A DNA stretch of 64,000 nucleotides, taken from NCBI RefSeq assembly GCF_008704425.1, contig NZ_CP023696.1, positions 916,501-980,500 on the forward strand, in the 5' to 3' direction. The DNA comes from Streptomyces fradiae ATCC 10745 = DSM 40063 (GTDB lineage Bacteria > Actinomycetota > Actinomycetes > Streptomycetales > Streptomycetaceae). Below are positions 1 to 9,908 of this stretch, in pieces. The translations under genes and the position numbers were made by a program. The notes beneath the pieces are model-generated. The model saw only the letters and a list, made by a program, of their open reading frames with translations. It was not told where the DNA came from and did no database searches. Each line of letters starts with the position of its first letter. The first letter of the stretch is position 1.

Positions 1-450
1 CGGCTCGGCGGGCGGCGGCGTCCCGTACGGCATGGCGGTGTGCTGGCCGGTCCCGGTGTCCCAGCCGCCTCCGTACCCCTGGCCGGGGGCCCCGGCGCCG
101 TACTCGTGGCCGTGGCCGCCGCCGTACTGCTGCTGCGGGTCGTGGGCCTGGGCGCCGTACTGCTGCCCGCCGGCGGCCTGGCCGCCGTATCCCTGGGCGG
201 GTCCCGTGCCGTACTCCTGGCCGGGGGTGCCGTAGTCGTGCCCGGCGGCCCCCGCGCCGTACTGCCCGCCCCCCGCGTCGCACTGCCGGCCGTCGTGACC
301 CTGCTGGTACGGGTCCTGGTGGCCGCCGCCGTACTGCGGCTGCTGCTGGTAGGCGCCCGCGGACTGCTCGCCTCCCCAGCCCTGGTCCCCGTACAGGGGG
401 TCCTCGGGGTGCCAGGGCTGGGAGCCGGGGCTCCGGCCATACTCAGTCAT
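1..450 (-). CDS. mltG: Endolytic transglycosylase MltG, N-terminal part only
   Basis: The reading frame starts at ATG 450 and runs off the left edge, giving about 150 residues with no stop. The N-terminus (MTEYGRSPGSQPWHPEDPLYG) is followed by a Gly/Gln/Tyr/Pro-rich cytoplasmic stretch, as in the long N-terminal extensions of Streptomyces MltG. MltG is a membrane-bound lytic transglycosylase that cleaves nascent peptidoglycan strands; its TM and catalytic (YceG) domains would lie outside the window. The neighbours ruvX and alaS, immediately upstream on the same strand, match the usual actinobacterial alaS-ruvX-mltG order. The identification rests on that context and the N-terminal style, not on a catalytic motif. 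Confidence 0.68.
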   Translation of the reverse strand, partial: MTEYGRSPGSQPWHPEDPLYGDQGWGGEQSAGAYQQQPQYGGGHQDPYQQGHDGRQCDAGGGQYGAGAAGHDYGTPGQEYGTGPAQGYGGQAAGGQQYGAQAHDPQQQYGGGHGHEYGAGAPGQGYGGGWDTGTGQHTAMPYGTPPPAEP

Positions 451-551
451 CGATCCCCAAACAGCCGTGAGGCTTCCGGGACGTCCGCCTCTACGTCGTA
501 CGGCGGCTGTTCGAACGCCACCGCATCGCGCGGAACGTTACCGTATCGCGA

Positions 552-1025
552 TCAGATGACCACTTCGACGCCCTCTCCGGGCGGATTACCCGATACCCGT
601 TCGGACTCAAGAGCGTTCTGAAGGATGATCACAGCGGCGGCCTGGTCGATGACGGACCGGCCCTTCTTCGCCTTCACCCCCGAGGCGCGCAGCCCGTGGG
701 TCGCGGAGACGGTGCTCATCCGCTCGTCGACCAGCCGGACCGGCACCGGGGCGATCCCGCGGGCCAGCTCCAGGGCGAAGCCGCGGACCTTGGCGGCGGC
801 CGGCCCCTCCCGCCCGTTGAGGGAGCGGGGGAGGCCGATGACCACCTCGATCGGCTCGTACTCCTCGACGAGCAGGCGCAGCCGCCGGTGGGCGGCCGGG
901 ACGTCGCGCCCCGGCACGGTCTCCACCGGCGTGGCGAGGACCCCGTCGGGGTCGCACGAGGCGACCCCGATCCGGGCGTCCCCGACGTCGACCGCCAGCC
1001 GGCGCCCGCGCCGCATCCCGCTCAT
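552..1025 (-). CDS. ruvX: Putative pre-16S rRNA nuclease / Holliday junction resolvase-like RuvX (YqgF)
   Basis: 157 residues, the usual YqgF length. The N-terminal RNase H-like strand (LAVDVGDARIGVASCDPDG) carries the first acidic residue; the GLPRSLNGREGPAA segment and the LVDERMST motif follow, as in YqgF/RuvX nucleases. In E. coli the family trims the 5' end of 16S rRNA; a Holliday-junction role was proposed earlier. The ATG at 1025 overlaps the alaS stop by one base (TGATG), so it is translationally coupled to alaS, and mltG follows after about 100 nt. Confidence 0.9.
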   Translation of the reverse strand: MSGMRRGRRLAVDVGDARIGVASCDPDGVLATPVETVPGRDVPAAHRRLRLLVEEYEPIEVVIGLPRSLNGREGPAAAKVRGFALELARGIAPVPVRLVDERMSTVSATHGLRASGVKAKKGRSVIDQAAAVIILQNALESERVSGNPPGEGVEVVI

Positions 1026-3694
1026 CAGGCGGTCTCGGCGACCAGGCGCTCGACGGCACCGATGGCGTCGCCCACGGCCTCGGGGTTCTGGCCGCCGCCC
1101 TGGGCGACGTCCGGCTTGCCGCCACCGCCGCCGCCGAGGGTCTTGGCGGCCGTGCGGACCAGGTCGCCGGCCTTGAGGCCGCGCTCGCGGGCCGCCTCGT
1201 TGGTGGCGATCACGGTCAGCGGCCGGCCGCCCGACGTGCTGAACAGGGCGACCACGGCGGGGCGGTCGCCGGGGATGCGGCCGCGTACGTCGAGGACCAG
1301 CTTGCGCAGGTCGTCGGCGCCCGTTCCGTCCGGCACCCGGCCGGTGACCAGGGCGACGCCGCGGACGTCCCGGGCGGACTCGGCGAGTCCGGCGGCGGCC
1401 TGGAGGACCTTCTCCGCGCGGAACCGCTCGATCTCCTTCTCGGCGTCCTTGAGCTTGGAGAGCATGCCGGAGATCTTCTCGGGCAGCTCCTCCGGACGGC
1501 CCTTGACCAGCTCCTGGAGCTGGGCGACGACCGTGTGCTCGCGGGCGAGGAAGTGGTAGGCGTCGACGCCGACGAGGGCCTCGATACGGCGCACGCCGGA
1601 GCCGATGGACGACTCGCCGAGGAGCTTCACCAGGCCGAGCTGGGCGGTGTTGTGGACGTGCGTGCCGCCGCACAGCTCCTTGGAGAAGTCGCCGATGGTC
1701 ACGACGCGGACCTTCTCGCCGTACTTCTCGCCGAACTCGGCGATGGCGCCCTGGCGCTTGGCCTCGTCGATCGGCATGACCTCGGCGTGCACGTCCAGCT
1801 CGCGGGCGAGGACCTCGTTGATCTTCTGCTCGACGTCCGTCATGACCGTCTGCGGCACGGCGGACGGGGAGCCGAAGTCGAAGCGGAAGCGGCCGGGCTG
1901 GTTCTCCGAGCCGGCCTGGGCGGCCGTCGGGCCGAGGGCGTCGCGCAGCGCCTGGTGGGTGAGGTGGGTGGCGCTGTGGGCGCGGGCGATGGCCCGGCGG
2001 CGCCGGACGTCGATGGCGGCGTAGGCGGTGGCGCCCACGGTCACCTCGCCGACCTGCACGGAGCCCTTGTGCACGGAGACACCGGGGACCGGCTGCTGCA
2101 CGTCGCGGACCTCGATGACGGCGCCGCTGTGCAGCCGGATGCGGCCGGTGTCGGCGATCTGGCCGCCGCCCTCGGCGTAGAACGGGGTGCGGTCGAGGAC
2201 GACCTCGACCTCGTCGCCCTCGGAGGCGGCCGGCGAGGAGACGCCGTTGACCAGCAGGCCGACGACGGTGGACTCGCCCTCGGTGTTGGTGTAGCCGGTG
2301 AACTCGGTGGCGCCGGAGGCGTCGGCGATCTCGCGGTACGCGGTGACGTCGGCGTGGCCGGTCTTCTTGGCGCGGGCGTCGGCCTTGGCGCGCTCCCGCT
2401 GCTCCTTCATCAGGCGGCGGAAGCCGTCCTCGTCCACGGTCAGGCCCTGCTCGGCGGCCATCTCCAGGGTGAGGTCGATGGGGAAGCCCCACGTGTCGTG
2501 GAGGAGGAACGCCTTGTCGCCGGGGAGGACCCTGCCGCCGGCGGCCTTGGTCTCGGTGACGGCGGTGTCGAGGATGTTGGTGCCGGCCTTCAGCGTCTTG
2601 AGGAAGGCGGCCTCCTCGGCGAGGGCGACCGTCTCGACGCGCTTGCGGTCGGTCTCCAGCTCCGGGTACTGCTCGCCCATGGTGCGGATGACCGTGTCGA
2701 CGAGCTGCCCGACGACCGGGCCGGTGGCGCCGAGGAGGCGCATGTTGCGGATGGCGCGGCGCATGATGCGGCGCAGGACGTAGCCGCGGCCCTCGTTGCC
2801 GGGGGTGACGCCGTCGCCGATCAGCATCACGGAGGTGCGCATGTGGTCGGCGACCACGCGCAGGGAGACGTCGCTCTCCTGGGCCTGGCCGTAGCGGACA
2901 CCGGTGAGCTCGGTGGCCTTGTCGATGACGACCTTGAGGGTGTCCGTCTCGTACATGTTCTGGACGCCCTGGAGGATCATCGCCAGGCGCTCCAGGCCGA
3001 GGCCGGTGTCGATGTTCTTGCTCGGCAGGTCGCCGAGGATCTCGAAGTCCTCCTTCGAGGTGCCCTCGCCGCGCTCGTACTGCATGAAGACGAGGTTCCA
3101 GATCTCCACGTACCGCTCGTCGTTGACGGCGGGGCCGCCCTCGGCGCCGAACTCGGGGCCGCGGTCGTAGTTGATCTCGGAGCAGGGCCCGCAGGGGCCG
3201 GGGACGCCCATGGACCAGAAGTTGTCCTTCTTGCCCAGGCGCTGGATGCGCTCGGCGGGGACTCCCACGACGTCGCGCCAGATCTTCTCGGCCTCGTCGT
3301 CGTCCTGGTAGACGGTGATCCAGAGCTTCTCGGGCTCCAGGCCGTAGCCGCCGTGCTCGACCGGGGTGGTGAGCAGCTCCCAGGCGAGCTTGATGGCGCC
3401 TTCCTTGAAGTAGTCGCCGAAGGAGAAGTTGCCGCACATCTGGAAGAACGTGCCGTGGCGGGTGGTCTTGCCGACCTCCTCGATGTCCGGCGTGCGCACG
3501 CACTTCTGGACGCTGGAGGCACGCGTGTAGGGCGGCTTCTCCTCGCCGAGGAAGAAGGGCTTGAAGGGCACCATGCCGGCGTTGACCAGGAGGAGAGTCG
3601 GGTCGTCCGCGATGAGCGACGCCGAAGGGACGACGGTGTGCCCGCGCTCCTCGAAGAAGCTCAGCCAGCGGCGGCGGATTTCAGCCGACTCCAT
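1025..3694 (-). CDS. alaS: Alanine--tRNA ligase
   Basis: 889 residues, full length for AlaRS. The N-terminal class II catalytic core begins [19 protein letters not shown]. The editing domain shows the HSATHLTHQ zinc motif near residue 578 and CGGTHVHNT near residue 676. The C-terminal DHHA1 domain ends in a Gly-rich segment ([15 protein letters not shown]) near residue 858. It charges tRNA-Ala and clears mischarged Ser and Gly. The start ATG overlaps the stop of the upstream DUF6167-type gene (TGATG), and its own stop overlaps ruvX, so the three genes form a tight operon. Confidence 0.97.
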   Translation of the reverse strand: MESAEIRRRWLSFFEERGHTVVPSASLIADDPTLLLVNAGMVPFKPFFLGEEKPPYTRASSVQKCVRTPDIEEVGKTTRHGTFFQMCGNFSFGDYFKEGAIKLAWELLTTPVEHGGYGLEPEKLWITVYQDDDEAEKIWRDVVGVPAERIQRLGKKDNFWSMGVPGPCGPCSEINYDRGPEFGAEGGPAVNDERYVEIWNLVFMQYERGEGTSKEDFEILGDLPSKNIDTGLGLERLAMILQGVQNMYETDTLKVVIDKATELTGVRYGQAQESDVSLRVVADHMRTSVMLIGDGVTPGNEGRGYVLRRIMRRAIRNMRLLGATGPVVGQLVDTVIRTMGEQYPELETDRKRVETVALAEEAAFLKTLKAGTNILDTAVTETKAAGGRVLPGDKAFLLHDTWGFPIDLTLEMAAEQGLTVDEDGFRRLMKEQRERAKADARAKKTGHADVTAYREIADASGATEFTGYTNTEGESTVVGLLVNGVSSPAASEGDEVEVVLDRTPFYAEGGGQIADTGRIRLHSGAVIEVRDVQQPVPGVSVHKGSVQVGEVTVGATAYAAIDVRRRRAIARAHSATHLTHQALRDALGPTAAQAGSENQPGRFRFDFGSPSAVPQTVMTDVEQKINEVLARELDVHAEVMPIDEAKRQGAIAEFGEKYGEKVRVVTIGDFSKELCGGTHVHNTAQLGLVKLLGESSIGSGVRRIEALVGVDAYHFLAREHTVVAQLQELVKGRPEELPEKISGMLSKLKDAEKEIERFRAEKVLQAAAGLAESARDVRGVALVTGRVPDGTGADDLRKLVLDVRGRIPGDRPAVVALFSTSGGRPLTVIATNEAARERGLKAGDLVRTAAKTLGGGGGGKPDVAQGGGQNPEAVGDAIGAVERLVAETA

Positions 3695-4044
3695 CAGTGG
3701 TCCTCATTCCGGTTGTACGGGTGGGTGGGGTACGGGTGCGGGTGGGCGCGGTGCGCGGGGGCGGGGCCGCCCGGTCCGAGCGCCGTGCGCCGGGGTGCGG
3801 GAAGGGCCGGGTCGACCGGTGCCTCCAGCCCCAGCGCCTCCTCCAGCTCGGCCTCGCGCTGGAGCATTCCCGCGCGGACGTCGAGGGCGAACTCCTTGAG
3901 CCGGTGGCCCGTCTCGACCGCCTTGTCGGCGGCCTGCGCGGCGAGGCTCTCGGGGGTGAGCTGCTTGAGCTTGCGGTTGACCTTGGTGGTGGCCCACACG
4001 CCGGCTGCCGCGCCGGCGGTGAACCAGAATGCCCGGCGGAACAT
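3694..4044 (-). CDS. DUF6167-type small membrane-associated protein
   Basis: 116 residues. An N-terminal hydrophobic segment ([18 protein letters not shown]) is followed by a charged helix ([24 protein letters not shown]) and a Pro/His-rich tail. This is the small conserved protein found upstream of alaS in streptomycetes and related actinobacteria; its function is unknown. The TGATG overlap with alaS indicates coupled translation. A role in the cell envelope is only a guess from the membrane segment. Confidence 0.8.
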   Translation of the reverse strand: MFRRAFWFTAGAAAGVWATTKVNRKLKQLTPESLAAQAADKAVETGHRLKEFALDVRAGMLQREAELEEALGLEAPVDPALPAPRRTALGPGGPAPAHRAHPHPYPTHPYNRNEDH

Positions 4045-4052
4045 GTGTCGCG

Positions 4053-4493
4053 TCAGCCTTTCCGGTTCCGGCCGCCGCGCGCCCTGGGGACCGTGCGGCC
4101 GACGATGACGGTGCGCCGCGGCCCCTGCCGCTCGGCGGGCCGGTCGGTCTTGTCGCGGGTCAGCGCGCGGCGTACGCCGTAGCCGAAGGCCGCGACCTTG
4201 ACGAGGGGGCCTCCGAAGGTGGAGGCGACGGTGGTGGAGAGCGCGGACGCGTTGGAGGTGACCTCCTGGACGTCCGAGGCGATGGCGTCGACCCGGTCGA
4301 GCTGGGTCTGCGCGGAGCGCACGGTCGCGGAGGCGTCGGCCAGCAGCGGGACGGCCTGCTCGGTCACCTCCGCCACGAGCCGGGTGGTCGCCCTGAGCGT
4401 CTGGGCAAGCCTCACCAGCACCACGGCCAGGAAGGACACCAGGATCGCCCAGAAGACGGCCACCAGGATCCCGGCAACCTCTCCACCGGTCAC
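4053..4493 (-). CDS. DUF948 domain-containing membrane protein
   Basis: 146 residues. One N-terminal TM helix (VAGILVAVFWAILVSFLAVV) is followed by a long amphipathic helical region (about residues 30-95) rich in Ala, Thr, Val and Asp that resembles methyl-accepting or coiled-coil signalling helices, as is typical of DUF948. The tail is basic (Arg/Lys-rich). Only 8 bases separate it from the next gene, so it is probably co-transcribed with the DUF6167-like gene, alaS and ruvX. No enzymatic motif is visible. Confidence 0.85.
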   Translation of the reverse strand: MTGGEVAGILVAVFWAILVSFLAVVLVRLAQTLRATTRLVAEVTEQAVPLLADASATVRSAQTQLDRVDAIASDVQEVTSNASALSTTVASTFGGPLVKVAAFGYGVRRALTRDKTDRPAERQGPRRTVIVGRTVPRARGGRNRKG

Positions 4494-4767
4494 TGCGCAC
4501 CGCTCTCTGTTCGTCGTAGTCCGCCGGTCTCTCGCACCTGCGAAGTCGTCCTCCGAGCCTATCGCGCCCGTGGTGGCTCCCCGAACGGGTTTCGCCCACC
4601 GCGGGAGCCGGTCCCGGAGCCTGCCCGGGAGCCGATCCCGGGGCCGGTGCCGAAGCCGGTGCCGAAGCCGGTCCCGGGACGCGGAAGCCCGCCGGCTCCG
4701 CCACCGCGTGGGGTGGGGAGGCGGCGGGCTCGAGAACCGCTGCGGTGCTGTCCGTACCGCGCCCGGA
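4494..4767. other. Intergenic region between rpsD and the DUF948 gene
   Basis: No gene is supported in these 274 bases. The stretch 4600-4690 is built from short degenerate direct repeats of a gccggtgccgaa-like 12-mer. No clean rho-independent stem for rpsD was found by eye. The promoter of the DUF948-alaS operon probably lies here, but no convincing -10/-35 pair was seen. Confidence 0.4.
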
Positions 4768-5382
4768 TCAGCGGGCGTAGTACTCGACGACGAGCTGCTC
4801 GTCGCAGATGACCGGGATCTCCTTGCGGTTCGGCTCGCGGTCGAGGCGGAAGGCCAGGGCCTTCAGGTTGACCTGCAGGTAGCGCGGGATCTCGCCGTCG
4901 GGGGCGAAGCCGCCCTCGCGGGCCACCTGGAACAGGGCCTTGGCGCGGGAGCGCTCGCGGACCATCACGACGTCGTCGGGGCGGACGCGGAAGGACGGCT
5001 TGTCGACCTTCTGGCCGTTGACCTCGATGTGGCCGTGGACGACCATCTGACGGGCCTGGTAGATGGTGCGGGCGATGCCCGAACGCAGGACCAGGGCGTC
5101 GAGGCGGCGCTCGAGCTCGACGACCAGCGCCTCACCCGTCTTGCCCTCGGCCTTCTTGGCGCGGTCGTAGGCGCGGGCCATCTGGCGCTCGCTGATGTCG
5201 TACTGGGCGCGCAGACGCTGCTTCTCGAGCAGACGGACCTTGTAGTCCGAGTTCTGCTTGCGGCCACGGCCGTGCTCGCCCGGCGGGTAGGGGCGGGCCT
5301 CGAAGTACTTGACGGCCTTCGGCGTCAGCGCGATGCCGAGCGCACGGGACTTCTTGACCTTGGGACGCGACTGGTTAGGCAC
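4768..5382 (-). CDS. rpsD: 30S ribosomal protein S4
   Basis: 204 residues starting at GTG 5382 with a GGAG four bases upstream. It begins [20 protein letters not shown] and contains the S4 RNA-binding domain (about residues 93-155, ...[20 protein letters not shown]). It is a primary 16S rRNA binder in small-subunit assembly. Here it stands alone, away from the alpha operon, which is normal for streptomycetes. Its 5' region is shared with the divergent DUF2470 gene and contains an iron box. Confidence 0.97.
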   Translation of the reverse strand: MPNQSRPKVKKSRALGIALTPKAVKYFEARPYPPGEHGRGRKQNSDYKVRLLEKQRLRAQYDISERQMARAYDRAKKAEGKTGEALVVELERRLDALVLRSGIARTIYQARQMVVHGHIEVNGQKVDKPSFRVRPDDVVMVRERSRAKALFQVAREGGFAPDGEIPRYLQVNLKALAFRLDREPNRKEIPVICDEQLVVEYYAR

Positions 5383-5405
5383 GTTCTCCAGACCTCCGAA
5401 ATAGG

Positions 5406-5424
5406 TTAGGTTAGGCTCACCTTA
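5406..5424 (+). promoter_or_regulatory. Iron box (DmdR/DtxR-type operator)
   Basis: The 19-mer TTAGGTTAGGCTCACCTTA matches the Streptomyces DmdR1 iron-box consensus TTAGGTTAGGCTCACCTAA at 18 of 19 positions. It overlaps a TAGGCT -10-like hexamer (5412-5417) for the rightward gene and lies 15 bases before that gene's ATG and 23 bases before the rpsD start. Iron-loaded DmdR would be expected to block the rightward promoter. Confidence 0.85.
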
Positions 5425-5438
5425 CTCAAGGAGATCGC

Positions 5439-6278
5439 ATGTCTCGCCCTGGGAACACCACGCGCATCACAGACAGCAGCACAGAGAACGACGCCTCTCA
5501 ACAGGGCGTCGATGTGACGGAGGTCCGATCAGCTCATGGTCAGCCGCGTCCCAGCGGACTTGAAACCGCCCGGATGCCGTCAGCAGCCGAGCGCACACGA
5601 ACTCTCGTACAGGGTACATGCTCCGCGGCACTGCTGATCCCCGGAGCCGCCGCGGCCCATCCCGGGCACCTCGCCCCCGACCTGCGGGTCATCGGCCCCG
5701 ACGGCGAGATCCTGCTCCTCTACCCCTCCGGCTCCCCCGCCGTGCGCGCCGCCGCCCCCGCCCGCGGCGACGAGCTCCGGGCCGTCCTGGAGCTCACCGA
5801 CGTGGCCCCGGTCGCCGTGCCGCACCGCGTCCGGGGCCGCGCCTGGGTATCCGGCCGGCTCACCCTCTCCCCCGCCGCCGCCGAACCCGGCCGCGCCCTG
5901 CTCCGGCTGGAGGTCGGCGACCTCCACCTCGACGACCTGTGGGGCGCCGGGCCCGTCGACCCCGAGGACTTCGCGCGCGCCGAGCCGGACCCGCTGCGCG
6001 CCCACGAGGCCGAGCTGCTCCAGCACCTGGCCGCCGCCCACGACGACCGGATGCTCGCCCTCGCCGCGCTGCTCGGCCACCGCGCCGGGACGGGTCCCGC
6101 CGCCGTGCGCCGGGTGACGCCGCTGGCCCTGGACCGCTTCGGGCTCCGCGTGCGCTGCCGGGACGCCGAGGGCCGTACGTTCGACGCGCGCTTCGACTTC
6201 CCCGCGCCCGTACGCCACGTGCACGGGCTGCGGCGCGCCCTGCACGCCCTCTTCGAGGCGGCCGGCGAGGCCCCCTAG
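5439..6278 (+). CDS. DUF2470 domain-containing protein, probably iron regulated
   Basis: 279 residues from ATG 5439, which has a strong AAGGAG five bases upstream. A second candidate start, ATG 5574 ([15 protein letters not shown]), is where the conserved part begins; the first 45 codons are Ser/Thr/Asp-rich and use more A/T-ending codons than the rest. The C-terminal DUF2470 region (about residues 195-275; [18 protein letters not shown]) is the fold also found at the C-terminus of HugZ-type haem oxygenases. The iron box directly in front suggests derepression on iron starvation and a role in haem or iron handling; that role is inferred. Its TAG shares a CTAG with the rarA stop. Confidence 0.85.
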   Translation: MSRPGNTTRITDSSTENDASQQGVDVTEVRSAHGQPRPSGLETARMPSAAERTRTLVQGTCSAALLIPGAAAAHPGHLAPDLRVIGPDGEILLLYPSGSPAVRAAAPARGDELRAVLELTDVAPVAVPHRVRGRAWVSGRLTLSPAAAEPGRALLRLEVGDLHLDDLWGAGPVDPEDFARAEPDPLRAHEAELLQHLAAAHDDRMLALAALLGHRAGTGPAAVRRVTPLALDRFGLRVRCRDAEGRTFDARFDFPAPVRHVHGLRRALHALFEAAGEAP

Positions 6279-7645
6279 GAGGGCTGCCGCGGGGTGTCGC
6301 CGCCGCGCAGCCGCTCCCGCACCTTCTCCACCACGTCGGCGTACCGCGCCTCCGCGCCGTAGCGGGTCGGCTGGTAGTAGCGCCTGCCCCGCACGGCGTC
6401 CGGGGCGTACTGCTGGGCGGCGATCGCGCCGGGCACGTCGTGCGGGTAGACGTACCCCCGCGCGTGGCCCAGGTCGGCCGCGCCCTTGTAGTGCCCGTCG
6501 CGCAGGTGCGGCGGCACCGGTCCGGCCAGCCCCGCCCGCACGTCCGCCTGGGCGGCCTGGATGGCCAGCGTCGCCGCGTTCGACTTGGGGGCCAGGGCCA
6601 GGGCGATCACGGCGTGGCCGAGGGTCAGCGCCGCCTCGGGGAAGCCGATCATCGCGACCGCCTGGGCCGCCGCGACCGCCGTGGGCAGCGCCGTCGGGTC
6701 CGCGAGCCCGATGTCCTCGCTCGCGGAGATCATCAGCCGCCGGGCGATGAACCGCGGGTCCTCCCCCGCCTCGATCATCCGGGCCAGGTAGTGCAGCGCC
6801 GCGTCCACGTCCGAGCCCCGGATGGACTTGATCAGCGCGCTCGCCACGTCGTAGTGCTGGTCGCCGTCCCGGTCGTACGTGACGGCCGCCCGGTCGACCG
6901 TCTCCTCCAGCGTCGCGAGGGTGATCTCCGGCTCGCCCTTCGCGAGGGCCGCCCCGGCCGCCGCCTCCAGCGCCGTGAGCGCCCGCCGGGCGTCGCCGCC
7001 GGCCACCCGCAGCAGATGCGCCTCGGCGTCGCCGGTGAGCGCGACCGCCCCGGCCAGCCCGCGCTCCTCGGTCAGCGCCCTGCGCAGCAGGCCGCGCAGG
7101 TCGTCGTCGGTGAGCGGCTCCAGCGTCAGCAGCAGGGAGCGGGAGAGCAGCGGGGAGATCACCGAGAAGTACGGGTTCTCCGTCGTCGCCGCGATGAGCG
7201 TGACCCAGCGGTTCTCCACGGCCGGCAGCAGCGAGTCCTGCTGCGCCTTGCTGAAGCGGTGGATCTCGTCCAGGAACAGGACGGTCTCCTTGCCGAAGCC
7301 GCCGGCGGCGCGGCGGGCGCCCTCGATGACCGCGCGCACCTCCTTGACCCCGGCCGTGATCGCGGACAGCTCCACGAACCGCTTGTTCGTCGCCTTCGAG
7401 ACCACGTACGCCAGGGTCGTCTTGCCGATGCCGGGCGGGCCCCACAGGATCACCGACGACGCCCCGGCCGGGCCGCCGGCGCCGTCGCCGACCAGGCGGC
7501 GCAGCGGCGAACCGGGCTTCAGCAGATGCCGCTGGCCGACGACCTCGTCGAGCGTGCGCGGGCGCATCCGCACGGCGAGCGGGCTGCTCGCCGGGTCCTT
7601 CTCCTGGCGGTCTTCGGCTGCGGCGGTAAAGAGGTCGGGCTCCAC
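6275..7645 (-). CDS. rarA: Replication-associated recombination protein RarA (MgsA), AAA+ ATPase
   Basis: 456 residues. Walker [10 protein letters not shown] lies at about residues 69-77 and Walker [10 protein letters not shown] near 126, followed by the sensor I region AATTENPYF. The C-terminal MgsA-type oligomerisation domain contains RYVYPH-like elements ([19 protein letters not shown]). RarA acts at stalled replication forks with SSB and RecA. It converges on the DUF2470 gene, and the two stops share the palindrome CTAG. Confidence 0.95.
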   Translation of the reverse strand: MEPDLFTAAAEDRQEKDPASSPLAVRMRPRTLDEVVGQRHLLKPGSPLRRLVGDGAGGPAGASSVILWGPPGIGKTTLAYVVSKATNKRFVELSAITAGVKEVRAVIEGARRAAGGFGKETVLFLDEIHRFSKAQQDSLLPAVENRWVTLIAATTENPYFSVISPLLSRSLLLTLEPLTDDDLRGLLRRALTEERGLAGAVALTGDAEAHLLRVAGGDARRALTALEAAAGAALAKGEPEITLATLEETVDRAAVTYDRDGDQHYDVASALIKSIRGSDVDAALHYLARMIEAGEDPRFIARRLMISASEDIGLADPTALPTAVAAAQAVAMIGFPEAALTLGHAVIALALAPKSNAATLAIQAAQADVRAGLAGPVPPHLRDGHYKGAADLGHARGYVYPHDVPGAIAAQQYAPDAVRGRRYYQPTRYGAEARYADVVEKVRERLRGGDTPRQPS

Positions 7646-7753
7646 GCCATGAAGCCTATGCCAGCCCGCTGACAGCGCCGCCGGGCCGCCGCGGCCCCCC
7701 GTCCGCCCGGCCCCGGCGCGGCGCGCCGGGCCCGGCGCAGGCGGGTGGTCCGG

Positions 7754-8374
7754 TCACCGGAACCAGAAGTCCCACCAGCGGGTCAGGATCAGCATGCCGA
7801 TGATGCCGATGTGCACGACCGGCAGGACCCAGGTGAACTCGTCGAGGAAGCGCTTCAGGCCGTCGGGCCCGGGGAGCATCCCGGCGCGGACGTTGTGCGA
7901 GGTGACGTACCAGAACATGACGATCGTCGCGACCCAGGCGAGGCAGCACCACAGGCACAGGGCGTTGATCTCGTACAGGGACTGGACCATCAGCCAGGTG
8001 CAGAAGCCCACGCCGAACAGCGTGCCGGCGTTGAAGCCGAGCCAGTACCAGCGGCGGTAGCGTGCGCCGGCGAGCAGGCCGACGCCGATGAGTATCACCA
8101 TGCCGTACGTCACGAGGCCGAGCATCGGGTTCGGGAAGCCGAACACCGTCGCCTGGTCGCTCTCCATGATGTTGCGGCACGCGACCACGGGGTTGAAGCT
8201 GCAGCCCGGGGTGAACGAGGGGTCCTCGAGGAGCTTGAACTTGTCGAGCGTGATGACCCACGCGGCGAGCAGCCCTGCGGCTCCGGTGACGATCAGCATC
8301 CAGGCGAAGGCCCGGCTCGCGCCGTGGGTGCGCGGGTCGGCGGACACGTCGTCAACTTCTGGGGTCGTCGTCAT
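7754..8374 (-). CDS. Vitamin K epoxide reductase (VKOR) family membrane protein
   Basis: 206 residues from ATG 8374 (MTTTPEVDDVS); a longer frame up to 8428 exists but adds a non-conserved N-terminus. Five TM helices are visible. The VKOR signature is present: a paired-Cys periplasmic loop (PGCSFNPVVAC), the conserved Ser/Asn region, and a CLWC redox motif in the fourth helix (EINALCLWCCLAWVAT). VKORs reoxidise DsbA-like thiol oxidases at the expense of quinone in actinobacteria. It stands alone between hisS and rarA. Confidence 0.9.
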   Translation of the reverse strand: MTTTPEVDDVSADPRTHGASRAFAWMLIVTGAAGLLAAWVITLDKFKLLEDPSFTPGCSFNPVVACRNIMESDQATVFGFPNPMLGLVTYGMVILIGVGLLAGARYRRWYWLGFNAGTLFGVGFCTWLMVQSLYEINALCLWCCLAWVATIVMFWYVTSHNVRAGMLPGPDGLKRFLDEFTWVLPVVHIGIIGMLILTRWWDFWFR

Positions 8375-8576
8375 AGCGGCCATTCCGTGGATGGGTCTGC
8401 TGCGGTGGCGTGGTGGAACCGTGGTCATTGTGCAGGAGAGGAGCCCGTGCGCGCCGTTCGTTCGGCATAAGGAAGGACCTTCGACCCGCGGGACGGGGCC
8501 GGTTTCGGGCCAGGCGGCCCCGTGCGGCGCCCCGCCCGCGGCCGGGGCCCGCCCGCCGGACGGCTCCCGGCCGCAC

Positions 8577-8618
8577 GTGAGGGGCGGGGCGTCCGCCGCG
8601 GCGGGCCCCGCCCCTCAC
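8577..8618 (-). terminator. Terminator-like hairpin after hisS
   Basis: Perfect 14-bp arms GTGAGGGGCGGGGC and GCCCCGCCCCTCAC with a 14-nt loop, 15 bases downstream of the hisS stop. There is no U-tract, as is usual in Streptomyces. Confidence 0.65.
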
Positions 8619-8632
8619 CGGGAGCGCGGGGA

Positions 8633-9895
8633 TCAGGCCAGTCTGGCCCGGAGGGTGCTCACCACCGCGTCGAGCGCGACGGGGACCTGCTCGCCGGACT
8701 CCATGTCCTTGAGCTGGGCGGTGCCCTCCGCGAGGTCCCGCTCCCCCGCGACGAGCGCGAAGCGGGCGCCGGAGCGGTTGGCGTTCTTCATCGCGCCCTT
8801 CAGCCCCTTGCCGCCGAAGGAGAAGTCGGCCGCCACGCCCGCGCGGCGCAGCTCGGTGACGACGCCGAACAGCACGCGCCGCGCCTCCTCGCCGAGCGGC
8901 ACGGCGTACACGCTGGTCGCGGCCGGGATGTCCAGGGTGACGCCCTCGGCCTGGAGCGCCAGGACCGTGCGGTCCACGCCGAGCGCCCAGCCGACGGACG
9001 GCAGCGCGGGGCCGCCGATCATCTCGGACAGGCCGTCGTAGCGCCCGCCGCCGCCCACCGCGGACTGCGAGCCCAGGCCGCCGTGGACGAACTCGAAGGT
9101 GGTGCGGGTGTAGTAGTCCAGGCCGCGCACGAGCTTCGGGTCGTCCTCGAAGGCGACCCCGGCGGCCGTGATCAGCTCGCGGACCTCCTCGTGGTACGCC
9201 TTGCACGCGTCGCACAGGTGGTCGCGCAGCAGCGGGGCGTCGGCGAGCTGCCGCTGGACCGCCTCCCGCTTGTCGTCCAGGACGCGCAGCGGGTTGATCT
9301 CGGCCCGGCGCAGGGTGTCCTCGTCCAGGTCGAGGCCGCGCAGGAAGTCCTGGAGCGCGGCCCGGTAGACGGGGCGGCACTCCTTGTCGCCGAGGCTGTT
9401 CAGCAGGATGCGGAAGTTGCGCAGGCCCAGCGAGCGGTACGCCTGGTCGGCCAGGATGATCAGCTCGGCGTCGAGCGCCGGGTCCTCGGCGCCGATCGCC
9501 TCGGCGCCCACCTGGGAGAAGTGGCGGTAGCGGCCCTTCTGGGGGCGCTCGTAGCGGTAGTACGAGCCGGAGTACCAGAGCTTGACGGGCAGGTTGCCCG
9601 CCTTGTGCAGGTTGGCCTCGAGCGCGGCGCGCAGCACGGAGGCGGTGCCCTCGGGCCGCAGGGCGAGCCGGTCGCCGCCCTTCGTCTCGAAGGCGTACAT
9701 CTCCTTGGTGACGATGTCGGTGGACTCGCCGACGCCGCGCGCGAACAGCTCGACGTCCTCGAAGCCGGGCGTCTCGATGTAGCCGTAGCCGGAGTTGCGC
9801 AGGGGCGCGGCGATGGCCTCGCGCACCGCCAGGTACGTCGCGGAGTCGGGCGGCAGCAGGTCGTACGTGCCCTTGGGGGCCTGGAAGGTACTCAC
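8633..9895 (-). CDS. hisS: Histidine--tRNA ligase
   Basis: 420 residues from GTG 9895. Class II motif 2 ([12 protein letters not shown]), the histidine-specific segments [13 protein letters not shown] and [12 protein letters not shown], and a C-terminal anticodon-binding domain ([14 protein letters not shown] onward) are all present. It lies 13 bases downstream of the MBL hydrolase gene and is probably co-transcribed with it, an arrangement conserved in actinobacteria. Confidence 0.97.
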   Translation of the reverse strand: MSTFQAPKGTYDLLPPDSATYLAVREAIAAPLRNSGYGYIETPGFEDVELFARGVGESTDIVTKEMYAFETKGGDRLALRPEGTASVLRAALEANLHKAGNLPVKLWYSGSYYRYERPQKGRYRHFSQVGAEAIGAEDPALDAELIILADQAYRSLGLRNFRILLNSLGDKECRPVYRAALQDFLRGLDLDEDTLRRAEINPLRVLDDKREAVQRQLADAPLLRDHLCDACKAYHEEVRELITAAGVAFEDDPKLVRGLDYYTRTTFEFVHGGLGSQSAVGGGGRYDGLSEMIGGPALPSVGWALGVDRTVLALQAEGVTLDIPAATSVYAVPLGEEARRVLFGVVTELRRAGVAADFSFGGKGLKGAMKNANRSGARFALVAGERDLAEGTAQLKDMESGEQVPVALDAVVSTLRARLA

Positions 9896-9908
9896 GGGGA
9901 TTCTCTCG

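Noticed and set aside
552-3503. 983-codon minus-strand frame overlapping alaS
   Set aside because: Only its 3' end (ruvX) is real. The rest is an Arg/Gly/His-rich out-of-frame shadow of alaS.
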